A stretch of DNA of 64,000 nt. Source: Cinnamomum chago. Lineage: Eukaryota > Streptophyta > Magnoliopsida > Laurales > Lauraceae. The notes beneath the pieces are model-generated. The model made no database searches. It worked only from the letters and a program-made list of their open reading frames with translations, and was not told the DNA's origin. Position numbers and translations under genes: made by a program. Shown here piece by piece: positions 48,011 to 59,277 of the stretch. The stretch covers positions 132,174,001 through 132,238,000 of the forward strand of contig CP142453.1 of NCBI GenBank assembly GCA_038049695.1, written 5' to 3'. Numbering within the stretch: position 1 is the stretch's first letter; each line of letters starts with the position of its first letter.

Positions 48011-50516
48011 CCTACATTTTTCATTCAGTGTTAAACAAACAAGTTTTACATATATGTTCATTTGGAATACTGCCCATCTTTTGATTAGAAAAAAACACTC
48101 AAAAGTTTCTTGCCGTAATAAAGTTGAACCCTACCTATTTCCCATAAACAACATTTTATGGGTGCCCATAAATTAACTATGAGACCTTCAAATTTATCTT
48201 TCATCATCTATCATGAAAGTCATCCCTAACTATTACTACCGACTTAAAGCACATGTTGACCCAGCCTATTTAGGTATAGGGCATAATATTCAAGCCTTTT
48301 TTAATCTGATTGAAAATTTTCTAAGTTGGGATCGTTGTATTAGTTAGGTTTTGCAAACCAAGTTCTCACATGAGTTCAAGAATGTATATTGAACATATTG
48401 ATATTATACACAAACAACAAAACACCAAAGAGAGGTGGCATAGCATATCATATTTTCTGATGGCTTCTCCACATAGATTTATATGTACAAGCCAACAAGC
48501 AAAGCTGCTAACAGCTGACATTTCTACAGTTGATAGATAAAAAAGTGTATTTCTTCACTTGCACCAAACGAAAGCTGCATAGGCAAGACATGTGAGTTTA
48601 AATGATAGGTGGGCTACTCCATAAATAAAACTCATCCAAAACCAAATCGGTTTGGCTCGTAAAAGAAAAAGAAATGAGTAAAGCAAGTGCACATCTACAT
48701 GTATATGAAGCAGTGGAATATGAATAGTGAAAAAAAATTAATATATCTATTTATGAAGTAGCGGATCATGAATATGAATATCTACAAGAATGATGGTATA
48801 AATGTAGAGGTGAGCATGTATCCACCATTAAGAAACACAAGCAGAGTGGTTGGTAAGCAATTTTTTCAGCCCCAAAGACACCACTATAAATAGCATGCTC
48901 TGTTAGAAAAGAATAAGTTCTATTTTTTTCCTCTGCGTTGTATAGCTCGTTACAATTCCCATGAGCAGTTACTATGCATGTTAAATATGAAATTGAAAAA
49001 ATTTGTGACAGTGAGACCTGACATGTCCACACTGATATCATCATCAGCTAAGCATTAACCCATTTATCTTTCCTATCATACTATTCACCCACCCCATATT
49101 ATCAATCTACTTTGGGCCAGCAATTTCTAACATGATGGCTTTTGGTGTACTATATCAAAAGCAAAGCCCACAAGATCACACTATACTCACATCTTCACAA
49201 CCAAAATAGCAGAACAAAAACTAAAGTAAATGGATCATTAAAAAATGGGACAAACAGTAAATTGAGAACAAGCAAGATGTCTCGTGCATTGAATTAAGCC
49301 ATGGAACCAGGACATATGGACTTTGACTGTGACCATGTAAATATGAATAAGTCTATCAATTGCACATATCAAATTAGGTAATGCATAATATGCATTTGTC
49401 CCCCCCAATAGCCCAAACAGTCCACAAAAATGGACTGGCCCACTCACAGCTGAATGTGTAACCCACCATCCCACTGAATGAGGCGTTCATCAATTCCAGC
49501 AAACAACCCATTTGAGAAATTGGCCACTTTTGATTCTTAAAATCAATAACTATTGAAGTAGATGGTACAGTTGAAGATCCAAAAAAAAAAAGAAACAACA
49601 ACTTAGAAGAATCAAGGGGGGTTCACTTCATCAGAAGCTTCAAGTTCCAGGATTGTCGTGTGTTCAATAAACTCCCAACCACAATCAACTTACAAAAATG
49701 CTTATTCCATAGTGATACAAATAACTATTTTTTTATTTGTTCCTAACCCATCTTTCGTTATAAATTTGACAATGAGAACTCCTCCTTGGTCTAAGAAAAC
49801 TTTAGAGCAAGTCACTGAAATGCCTAATGCTAGAAACAGAACAGAAATCACAAAACAAAAACAGATCACATTCCCACAAAAGAAAAGATGTAAGAAATCA
49901 AGAAAAGAGGTAAGAAATATGCAAAATGGGGGGAAAAAATGAAAAAAACAACAAAAACCCTAACCTAATTTGTAGTGAATGACTCCACAGGAGAGAGAGA
50001 GAGAGAGAGAGAGAAGAATGGTGGAGCAAGATGTCACAGCTAGACGGTGAAGATGGTCAAGGTCTACAGGTACTGTAGGAGGGCTGGAGATAACCTTGGG
50101 TCTCTGTTCCTTGTTGAGAGAGGAAAATGAGTGAGACTACAATTGCAGCAATGCAGAGTCCAGCTACCTCTGGGCGTGTCGGAGCAGATCTGATCACCTC
50201 CGTTCTATAGTAGCTCTCATCATTGCGTCGTCGCCACCCTAGCAGCAGCAGTAAGAGAAAAGATAGGAGTCGAGAGAGAGCTCGGGAGACGTTGGGGCTT
50301 TTGATTCAGCGCAGAAAATGGGGCTTATATACCCCTTCTTAAAAAGCAACAATTTATGGGGTCCGAGGGGGGGTGGTCAGACCGTAGATATCCCCTCTAC
50401 CGTGGATTTTGGATTTTGAAAATCTTCTCAGCATGTTGCATCCAACCATGGGTTTTCCACAATAGCACGGAAAATTGACATGGATTCCTCTGAGAGGATT
50501 TTTGCCAAACGTGCCC

Positions 50517-51145
50517 TAAAGATAAAATGATATCATTCATAAAGAGCATCCACACTCAAAGCGTTACATAAAAAAGATGGGGCTATAGTTTCCCAATAAC
50601 TAGGATCAGACAAAGAATTTGCCGCTCTAGCCAACAAATGGGCAGCGTAATTCGCGGATCATCTCACGAACATAACCTTTTATAATCTACTATCTTTTTA
50701 ATAAGAGATTTACAATCATTAACAAGAGATCCAAAATATGATTGAACATAATTAATACCTCTGATGGCTTGGACTAAAGAGAGCGCATCTGATTCGATCA
50801 CTATTTTGTTAAGACCACTGGAATTCAACCAGCTAAGAGCCTCCCTGACACATACAACCTCTGCAAATCTTGGTTCCATAGGGCCATCCAACAACCTGCT
50901 GTAAGCGGCTTTCATCATACCATTCTCATCTCTTATTATCCAACCAATGCCCAACTTAGCACCTTATGAAACAGAGCCCCAACAGTATGACATTTGAGTC
51001 ATCCAAGATGATGACGCTGCCAGCAAATAGCCCCATCACCATGCAACAAGTACCCACCATTAAATTTATTTTGTTGAGCCGCCTGCCATTGAGATAAGAA
51101 AGAGATAGCCAAATTGTCCACACTGGTTACACTTTGATATCTGCT
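50517..51145 (-). pseudogene. LINE RNase H (RVT_3) remnant
   Basis: Coding remnant of the truncated LINE described under 41841-51160. RNase H-like motifs: GWIIRDENG, FAEVVCVREAL, IESDALSLVQ, ANYAAHLLARAA. Not a host gene. Confidence 0.8.
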
Positions 51146-51160
51146 AGGAGGATAGTACTT

Positions 51161-51966
51161 AGTTCCTCTTATATATAAATCTCACTAGCAAATGGGGCCC
51201 ATGTATTAAGAAAATAGTTAGAATAAGAGATTTAACATGGGGCCCATGTCTTTAGCAAATGGGGGCCATGTTGATATAAGATATTGCAATTAATTATAAA
51301 TAATAAATATATATTATAATAAAACAAAAAATAACCTAATTGTACAAAACATCAAGAATAGCCATATGTCTTACAATCCAAGTGCTAATACTGGCTTCTG
51401 AAGAGATACAAACCTCAGATTTCATGATAGCCAGATAAAAAATGTTTATCTATTTTTCTTATAATCCCACAATGTTGGCCACCAGGTCTTGACTTTCAAA
51501 CATGCCTATTAAGTAAGCACTGGTTTCATTCCTTTTTAAAAATCTCATTTGCTAAAAGGTATCGGCAAAGAGGTAGATATATCCAGAAGGAAGAAAGAAG
51601 AGAGATATATCTATGAAGAAGAAGAGAGACTGATTTTTCAAGATTTAAGATCGTTTTCACTTAAAGAAACATATTAAGTAGGGATTGATTTCATTCCTTT
51701 TTATAAATCTCATTTGATAATGTGAGGTTAACTTCTTTCGAAAGTGAACAGAATTTTTCACTTTAGGAAAACTTAGAGAAAAACTACTTACAAATTTGAC
51801 CCAACTGTGTATCTTTAAAACAAAAATAAGCAGATAAAGGAATTGGGGGTTGTAGAGGGTTTATTATTATTATTATTATAATCCAGGTTCCCTATCTTTT
51901 GGGCCAAAATAATTCCTACGGGCCCAGAAGAAAAAGTCGTGAAAATTCTATATGGGGCTACCAGAA
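51161..51966. other. Intergenic, no gene recognised
   Basis: GCAAATGGGGCCCATGT and GCAAATGGGGGCCATGT at about 51189 and 51257 are a local duplication, as are two blocks around AAATCTCATTTG (51540 and 51706). A (TTA)n tract at about 51861. No gene. Confidence 0.45.
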
Positions 51967-52828
51967 TGGATTACTAGTTCTATTTAACCAATCAATGCAG
52001 CGGAAATAAATTAATCAGACAATTTAGAACTAGCTATCTACCAATCACACACCACAAGAAGGCAGACACAATCTTTAACGTGGAAACCCTATCCAGGGAG
52101 AAAAACCACGAACCAGAAATCAAGAGTTCACAAACAGTTATAAGATATACTCACAAGCTCCTTTACCTCAGTTTGTACCTCGACCTAAGGACTGTAGTTA
52201 TTCTTGCAAAGAATCCACTGACACGCATCCACCGCGCCCCTTTCTCCTTACTTGATCTTCTCACACCTTGTCAACCAAGATGATCAATCTTCTACAAGAA
52301 AAGTAGAAGCAGCAACAACCTTCTAGAGCAACTTTTCAGAATGATCTCTCAATGGCTCTAGAGAATAAACTCTCTCTAAGATATCTCTGACTCAGATCAA
52401 TGAGAGTTGTGATCGTGGTGATACCTACTAGGGTTGAGAGAAACACCCTATAAATAGCCCCAAATTCGTGCTTTAGACTTAGTGCACAAGTAGGACTCAA
52501 ACTGGAAAACATTGTCTCAAAAGGAAACAAATTCGTAAGGAAACTGAAGACTTTCCCGTAATCTGCGTACACTGTCCGATCGATCGGACTGTGCATCCGA
52601 TCGATCGGACCACCCAAATAACTGGATGCCTTTTCTGACCAATCGATCGATCTGAGACTCCGATCGATCGGGCCTGGGGAATTTTGCCCGGTCTGCTCTT
52701 TTATTTATTTCTTCACTTCAGCTCTTCCGGTGACACATCCACAGTCCATTCTAAAATAAATTAGAAAATACAACTCAATGGACCCAGAGTTTTGTCCAAC
52801 CCATGATTAGCCAATAAAAATACTAACA
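51967..52828 (-). mobile_element. LTR fossil, probably Ty1/copia solo LTR, 862 bp
   Basis: On the minus strand it starts TGTTAGTATTTTTATTGG (52828) and ends ACTAGTAATCCA (51967). A TATA-like GCTATTTATAGGG lies near 52445 and the CCACGTTAAAGATTG segment near 52078 is a common feature of copia LTRs. It contains four CGATCGATCG palindromes (52575-52672). Flanking 5-mers do not match (CAGAA, AGTCG), so it is either a solo LTR whose duplication decayed or a remaining end of a larger fossil. Confidence 0.55.
52575..52672. repeat. Four tandem palindromes inside the copia-like LTR
   Basis: TCCGATCGATCGGA is perfect at 52575-52588 and 52596-52609 (21 bp apart), with variants near 52640-52653 and at 52659-52672 (TCCGATCGATCGGG). 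Confidence 0.9.
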
Positions 52829-52849
52829 AGTCGGATAAAATTCCCATGT

Positions 52850-52916
52850 GTCTCCAGTGTGGTAGTGCATTTTTGAACCCACAATCTCCTGATGCTCTGA
52901 GCTACCCCTCGGGGTT
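52850..52916 (-). mobile_element. SINE fragment (family A)
   Basis: On the minus strand: CCGAGGGGTAGCTCAGAGCA, then GTGGGTTCAAAAATGCACTACCAC. A and B boxes and the TGCACTACCAC word match the SINE at 15504-15659. Confidence 0.6.
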
Positions 52917-54733
52917 TGGGTTGTAGATGATAAATTTAAATAATCCACAATTTTTATATACATGCTTTGTATATGTTCTCTTCCTTGCAATCTTGGTTCT
53001 ATCTCTTCTCTCTATTATTCATCAATTAATCTCTACTTAAGAGCGAGCAATTAAAGCATCTTCTTTCATTTTCATTATCTATTTATTTTGAATTTTTGGA
53101 TTTAATAATAATTAACATTGAATTTGTAAAATTCAATTGTGCGACGCCCAAGTGAGAAATCTAGGCCAATCAAAATAATAACCCCCCTTTCATTATATTA
53201 TATTATATTAATGCAACTGGGATGCATAACTTACTCATTTGGCAATTAACTACTTAAGTAAAGGTGTCACATTGAAAGTACATATTTTCAAAATTTCCTC
53301 ATATTTTTTGAAAAATTAAAGTAAAAGGCAAGAACCTTTTATCCACTAAAAATGACAAAAAAATACTCACCTTTTACACAAAAACTAAAAAACATTCGTT
53401 CTCAAAATCCACTAAAGATATAATACCATCATAATCCCCTTATGTATTATATTTTTTTAGATATGATAAAATCATCAAACGGTCCTAAAAAAATGACCTA
53501 GTGGTAAAGGTTTCACTCCCATTCCGCTCACCCACCACGGTGGCTTTACTCCTCTCTAACTTCGCTACTGAGCCAAGTAAGATAAAAAAAAAAAAAACAT
53601 TTAAGTTTAAATCAATCCCCTAAACTTGAATAGAAATTCATATCTATTTTGAATTGCCCCTTCCCTTAATTCAATTCTCTTATTAATCAGTAACGATCAT
53701 TATCTCTAATCTTCAATGGGCTCTCTTAAAAATCTCTATAAATCTCATTATTCTGCACTTCTCTATTTCTATAACCAAAGAATTCATATGATAATCCCTT
53801 GCCAAAATAACGATCATTATCTCTAACCTATGTGATGCATCCGAATTCGGCTTCAACTGAAACATTTGATCCTAAACCCATGCAAGCCTCGTATCCATCT
53901 CATCGAAGTTTGCACATCCAAACGGGACTTCTCCGGATCTTATCGGCTTTTTTCGATTCCATGTTCCATTCCAGACACGCGATTATTGAGGTTGTGAATG
54001 TGTTATTCCCTTTCCTTTTCATGTCTCTTTTGTTATACCGAGAGAATTTTGGGGGGGTTTTATAGTTGTTCCTATCAAGCAATGGGATTTCAGAATTCCA
54101 AAGTATTGTAGGGTTTCCGCGGCACCAGATGACAACGTTAAAGAATTGAAAGATGCTGGGATTTTAGGCTTTTGTCCAAATGTGCCAAAGAGACCCAGTC
54201 ATCATCTAGCCCACATGGTAAAAATACAAACTTTCTGAAAATCTTGACTTCTCTGAGTAGACATTACTGATGATGAAAGGCTAAAGGCCTCTAATTCATC
54301 ATCACCATCATCTTCATTTGAGCATCTGCAGTGTGACCCACTAGATATCAATTACTTGAAGCATTGCTCACATTTCTAGCACATCTTTTTGGAATGTTGC
54401 TTACGGCCTGTTGCATATTTAGGGGATAGATCACAGATCATCTACTTATTGGCGCACAAACGCGTTATGATATGTGTATTGTAAATTGCAATTTACTATT
54501 TCTTGTGTTGTTTGGTAGCTGCTGCAAATTTCCAACTGATAGTTGGGAACAAGGCAGAAACAATGCCAAACGGGGCCTTAGGTGTTTTGACGATAAATCT
54601 TCCTTTATGGAAACCCTAATTGATAAAGTCAGATATGTTGCTGAATCTTGGATATCTCACCTTTCCCTTCTAATGATTTTGCCATTTCGGAAATTATCTC
54701 AAATTGGAGGACATTGGCTTTCTCATCGTTGGC
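52917..54733. other. Intergenic, no gene recognised
   Basis: A possible SINE head at 53489-53595 (GACCTAGTGGTAAAGG, A-run at 53584-53598). Otherwise nothing identifiable. Confidence 0.4.
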
Positions 54734-54741
54734 CTCTCACC

Positions 54742-55248
54742 CATAGATAGTTGTGAAATTCGTTTCGGACACCCTTTTGGTTTGGCCTCGGAAGGAAATT
54801 TTTTGGCTGATTCAGAAATTTCAGTGTAACTTTTCGGACTTATGTTTAGGAAAAAAAATAGAAATTTAAATATATATAGGCAGAAATTTGATTAGAATTT
54901 TATTTTAAATGACATTTTTATTTTAGTTTAGGGCTCAAATATTGTGAGGCCTACTGAGGCGATCAAATTTCAATGAGATGGGCGGTGGGCCTCACTAGAC
55001 CAATAGTCTGGCATAGGAAAAAGAAAAAGAAAAAAAAATTGAAGCAAGTCCTTTAACAAAAATCATTTTGGTTGAAGTTTCCGAAATCCACCAAAATTGA
55101 CCGAAATCAGCCGAAATTTCCAAAATTGACCAAAATCGGCTGAATAGTTAGCTGAAAAGTTGTCCGTTTCGTTTTGGTATGTAGAGTGTAGACTGAAACG
55201 AAATTTCTCAGGATTTTCGTCCGAGACAAAATGAATTTCACGACTATG
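54742..55248. mobile_element. Non-autonomous hAT-like element, 507 bp
   Basis: Left end CATAGATAGTTGTGAAATTC, right end read inward CATAGTCGTGAAATTCATTT, flanked by a perfect 8-bp duplication CTCTCACC (54734-54741 and 55249-55256). Internal CCGAAAT/ATTTCGG words in both orientations. No transposase. The duplication length fits hAT; the terminal bases are less typical. Confidence 0.75.
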
Positions 55249-55289
55249 CTCTCACCAAATCAAGCCTTCTTGGTTCCCCTACTTCTGGG

Positions 55290-55790
55290 AGAATAAGGCT
55301 CTTTGTGTGGAAATGCTTTGGGTAATTTGGATCAGGCAATTGTCGATGCTATTGTCCAGGATATTTCTGCTGCTATTTTGCTATGTTTTCAAACCCAGTG
55401 GGTTTTTGCTTTAGAAATAAGGTGGAGCTACTTGCTTCAAGGACTGGTTTGTGAGAGGCTCAATCTATGTGGTCTGATGGTGGAAGGGGACTCGCAGTGC
55501 ATTATTATATGGGTATTTGATCATTGCAATTTGTTATGGAGGCTATTGGATGAAGTGGAAGAGGTTGTAGATATGTCTTGAAAGCATAATGTTTCGATCT
55601 CTGACATAAGGCTTGTCTAATGAAGTAGTGGACGCACTAGCCAAGGAAGGAGTTTTGCGCTTGAATGTGTTGTTCTATTTTGACATTTATGTTTAATTAA
55701 CGTTTTTGTTGGTGTTGGCTGCTCAGTATCTCTCTCTTGTACTCTTTTTTTTTTTTTTTATGAAAGTTATCATCCAGAAAAAGTTAAATA
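55290..55790 (+). mobile_element. LINE 3' remnant (RNase H region and 3' end)
   Basis: Readable pieces GLVCERLNLCGLMVEGDSQC, WRLLDEVEEVVDM and, in a shifted frame, NEVVDALAKEG are RNase H (RVT_3) motifs of plant L1 LINEs. The 3' end has a T-run followed by TATGAAAGTTATCATCCAG, like the TTAATGAAAGTTACCATT end of the LINE at 57832-59264. Several frame breaks; no target duplication found. Confidence 0.65.
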
Positions 55791-57358
55791 TACCTTCTGT
55801 TGGCTTGAATGACAAGTAAGGTTGTTTTGGTTGTTATAGAATGATTGGTTTGGATATTTGATTAAAGTACTTTTATTTGTTTCCTTAGTGCAGTATTTTT
55901 CCTTAAACTCTATGACATTCATCTTGTTAGGGTTCTTTTCCCTCACTGAGGGGCAGGGTTGGCTACTGCCGAGGAATGCCTCCATTCTTGGACAATCCAA
56001 CTGCATCAGAATGCTGTCATGACCGGTCTTGTTTCAGTTAACAGGTGGATTTGCCCTCTCAATGGAGAGGAACACATTTTTAGGGAAGCCTACTGATGGA
56101 GATTAAGGATCTTCTAGTACACAGAAGACTTTGCAAGTGCTTGGTCTAAACTAATGGTATGCCTTTCAAACATAATGATAAAGAAAAAAAAACTAATGGT
56201 ATGCGGTATGCCTATTCTTTAGTGTTCGTTTTGCTACAAGGTTTTGCCTATATCTTTATTATAATGTGTGACCTCATGCTTTTCTGCATTTTATTTTTCT
56301 GAACATCAGAGTGTTACTTATATCATTTAAATCTTGATTGGTTCAAAAGTGCTCACTGCAAAGCATGTAATGTCTCTTCATGCCACACATGATTAGATAT
56401 TCCATATTCCACATTGACTATTGGACGTCAAATTCTTTCCTTTAAAATTCCCATGCAAGTCTATTCATTAATGATTTTTAACTAGTAAGCGACTTAAGTT
56501 ATCATCATCATTGGGACGTTATCCCTTTCATTTAGCATCAGCTAAAAGAGTTTACTCTAAAATTCTAAACAGGCTATGATCAAAATCCCTATCTATGGAA
56601 GAGTATGGGTTTTGTCTTGAAGCACCAATTTTTGTTGTGGCTGTTTCCCTTAGACATGTTAATTCTTTACATAGATCCATCATTATTCTCATCCTCACCC
56701 TAGCAGTTCTACTTCGGCTTTGTGAGTTCTGATCTTCCACGTGACCCTGTTAAAGGCATCCCTAGTAACTGTACATTTTCTTTTTATTATTAACATTCCT
56801 TGAACGCACAACCTCAAGGATGCAATTGTGAACACCATCCACCGTGTCACAGTCGTTTGCCCAATGCCTTTGCTCGCTACTTAACCTAGGGTCATTATCG
56901 GTCACCCCCCTCTCCTAATTCCTTGTGTTCTGCATGGTACAAAACCAGACAGGGAACATCCTTTATATATGCTACTAAAGTGTAGCATATGGTGTATCAT
57001 ATCCAAGAGATTCAGGGGTGCAACACATTCTAGAGACTTAGTTCGTAAACAGACTGACAGCCCAAATCAAGGGCATCTGTTAATACAGTTCTTTTGAAGG
57101 ACATTCATTTCATTCATACAAGTAATTATTCTTGTCTTTTCCATGTCTTGACACCTTCAACATGTAATCCTTCAACCCATCTTGCAGGGGCTGATTCTGC
57201 CCTTCTATAAACATGCCTAGACCATCTCAAAAGATATTCCTTGATTTTTTTTCTTCTATTGCAGCTACCATTAGTTTTCTTCTGTTCTATTCCTAATTAT
57301 GCCCTTTCTTGTAACTCCACACATCATTCTTAGCATGCGCATTTCAGCCAAATTACTT
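55791..57358. other. Intergenic, SINE fragment, no gene
   Basis: A family-B SINE fragment lies on the minus strand near 56790-56850 (GGTGTTCACAATTGCATCC and TTGAGGTTGTGCGTTCAAGG). Nothing else identifiable. Confidence 0.4.
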
Positions 57359-57359
57359 G

Positions 57360-57605
57360 GGGTGCGTTTGTGTGACGAGAGGATTCTGCGTCAGAGAGGA
57401 AAATTGTTCCGAGTTTCTTTGCAACCCGTTCTTCCGTCAGTTGGTGCGACACTTTTCCTTGCTGAAAAGAGAAAAAAATGAACTGATTTTCCTTGATAGA
57501 GAGGATTTCAATTTCCTACGTGGAGGGTAGGAATTCAGGATTCCTCTCTCCCATGCAAATAGAAATCCAAGGAAAGCTGAATCCTCTTGCTGCACAAAGA
57601 CACCC
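57360..57605. mobile_element. MITE-like inverted-repeat element, about 246 bp
   Basis: Left end GGGTGCGTTTGTGTGACGAG then AGGATTC; right end read inward GGGTGTCTTTGTGCAGCAAG then AGGATTC. Flanks TTG and TCA are not a clean 3-bp duplication. GGG ends suggest a Tourist/PIF type. An inverse relative lies at 19345-19560. Confidence 0.6.
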
Positions 57606-57831
57606 TCAACTTCTTTTTGTTTCTTCGTTGCCCAAAATTTATACCCATCCAATCGAAGCAACCCAAATTATTCCTAAAATGAAATAATCCTATCTATGGG
57701 CAGCACTCTTAAACTACAGTGTACACCCAGTTCCCAAACATATTAATAACTGGAAACTTCCTATTTGATTAGCTCCACTTACTTAGTTAACTGGTACTTA
57801 CAAAAAGTAACTGATGATAGTTAATTGATAA

Positions 57832-59264
57832 TCATGTTGATTCTAAAATGCCCAATTTCGGTGATCAACAGAATAGAGAAACTTCAGAGAGAGTTTCTAT
57901 GGCATGGAAGAAGTGTTGAAAGGAAATTTCACTTAGTGGATTGGGCAACAGTGTGCTCATCCAAACTTGGGGGAGGCCTAGGCATAAGATCCCTAAGACA
58001 GATGAATGAAGCGCTGCTGGGAAGGCTTTGGAGGCTAGGAGATGAGTTGGAAGGCCTCTGGAGATCCATTATCTTGGAAAAATACGGCAATCAAAGGGAT
58101 GGCTGGGACGTTGGGGGTGCTGCTTACAAGTAATCAGCAGTCTGGAAAGGCATAATTTCTATCCAGGAGGAGTTCAAGCGAAATATTAGATACCAGGTTG
58201 GCTCAGGAAAGAATATTTTATTCTGGCAAGACTCATGGATAGGTGATGGCCCTCTAGCTTCAAAGTTTTCAGATTTTTTCAGGTGCAGCCTGGAGAAGTA
58301 AGCGAAGGTGGAAAGATACATTGATCAATCTAGCACAGGAGGACAGATTGTTTGGAGCCCGATTTTCTGAAGAAATTTGAAGGAGCATGAGGTGAATCAA
58401 ATATTGTCTCTCCTAAACCTTTTAAGGGATATTCCAGTCCCCGGTGAAAGGGAGGATAAAATGATATGGAAAGCATCTAGGAGCGGATCTTTCACTGTCT
58501 CTTCCTTTTATTCAGCTATAACTAGTGTGTGTGGGGGGGGGGGGGGGGGGGGGGGGGGCGCGCAAAAGTAGCTTGGCAAGTATATGGAGGTTCAAGGCAC
58601 CACCAAGAGTAGTAGCTTTTGGCTGGATTGCCCTCCGAAGAAGAATTCTAACCTTAGATAATCTTAGGAAACGAGGCAAGATTATAGTGAACACTTGCCC
58701 AATGTGCTTGGAGGAAGAGGAAACTGCAGATCATCTTTTATTAAGCTGCAAGTGCGCTGTAAAAATCTGGAACTCTGTCATGAGCTGGTTTGGCTGCAAA
58801 TGGGCTTTACCAGAGCTTCTTCAACAACTTTTTGAAGCATGGAAATCTCCTATTGGAAGGAAAGGAGCTGTGGAAACTTTCGTTCCTCTCAGCAATATGG
58901 CATATATGGAAGAAGAGAAATGCAAGGTGTTTTGAAGGAACAAGAACAAAGGAAGAGATTTTATGTGACAGGATAAAATTTTCAGTTGCACAGTGGGTGA
59001 AGAATTAAAGATCAATACTCTATTCAAAGACTATTCTACTGATCAGATTGTGTTCAATTTCAATTGGAAGGAGTTGGCTTTCTCATAAGCTTGGGTTCAC
59101 GGGGCATGGTGTCATCTATGTTTCTTTTTCTTTGGGGTTTTCTCTGTGTAGGTGGTCTCATGTAGGGGCTTCCTTGTTCTTCTTTTTGTCTTCCTTTCCT
59201 GTTCAGTAGAAGACTTTTGTACTGCTTTTCCTTTTAATGAAAGTTACCATTAAAAAAAAAAAAC
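57832..59264 (+). mobile_element. 5'-truncated L1-type LINE with 13-bp target duplication
   Basis: AGTTAATTGATAA lies at 57819-57831 and again at 59265-59277, after a poly(A) tail (59252-59263). Readable parts: VINRIEKLQREFLWHGRSVE and SSKLGGGLGIRSLRQMNEAL (end of the reverse transcriptase region), DGWDVGGAAYK, ENILFWQDSWIGDGPL-like text, then the zf-RVT domain (ASIWRFKAPPRVVAFGWIAL, NTCPMCLEEEETADHLLLSC). In-frame stops fall near 58131, 58300 and 58368 and a frame change after 58890. A run of about 27 G at 58532-58558 splits the zf-RVT part from the rest. Confidence 0.88.
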
Positions 59265-59277
59265 AGTTAATTGATAA

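Larger units (their letters stand above)
41867..50516 (-). mobile_element. PIF/Harbinger DNA transposon, 8650 bp, both genes and both ends present
   Basis: Terminal inverted repeats GGGCACGTTTGGTAACAGG on the left and, read inward, GGGCACGTTTGGCAAAAATCC on the right, flanked by TAA (41864-41866 and 50517-50519). It carries both genes of the superfamily on the minus strand: ORF1, a Myb/SANT-like protein (48010-47055), and the DDE transposase (46872-45442). Each has one premature stop, so this copy is probably not autonomous but recently was. The length is large for the group. The flanks inside the element (41.9-45.4 kb and 48.1-50.5 kb) hold (CA)n near 44206, (GA)n near 49990 and no further gene. 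Confidence 0.9.
41841..51160 (-). mobile_element. 5'-truncated L1-type LINE, split by the PIF/Harbinger element
   Basis: The 15-bp target duplication AGGAGGATAGTACTT lies at 41841-41855 and 51146-51160. The LINE runs on the minus strand from 51145 to 50517, then after the 8.65-kb insertion ends in a poly(A) tail (T-run from 41856). The coding part is the plant-LINE RNase H region: GIGWIIRDENGMMKAAYSRL, FAEVVCVREALSWLNSSGLN and IESDALSLVQAIRG, followed after a frame change near 50665 by ANYAAHLLARAANSLSDPSY. About 630 bp of LINE remain, so it was truncated on arrival. Confidence 0.85.
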
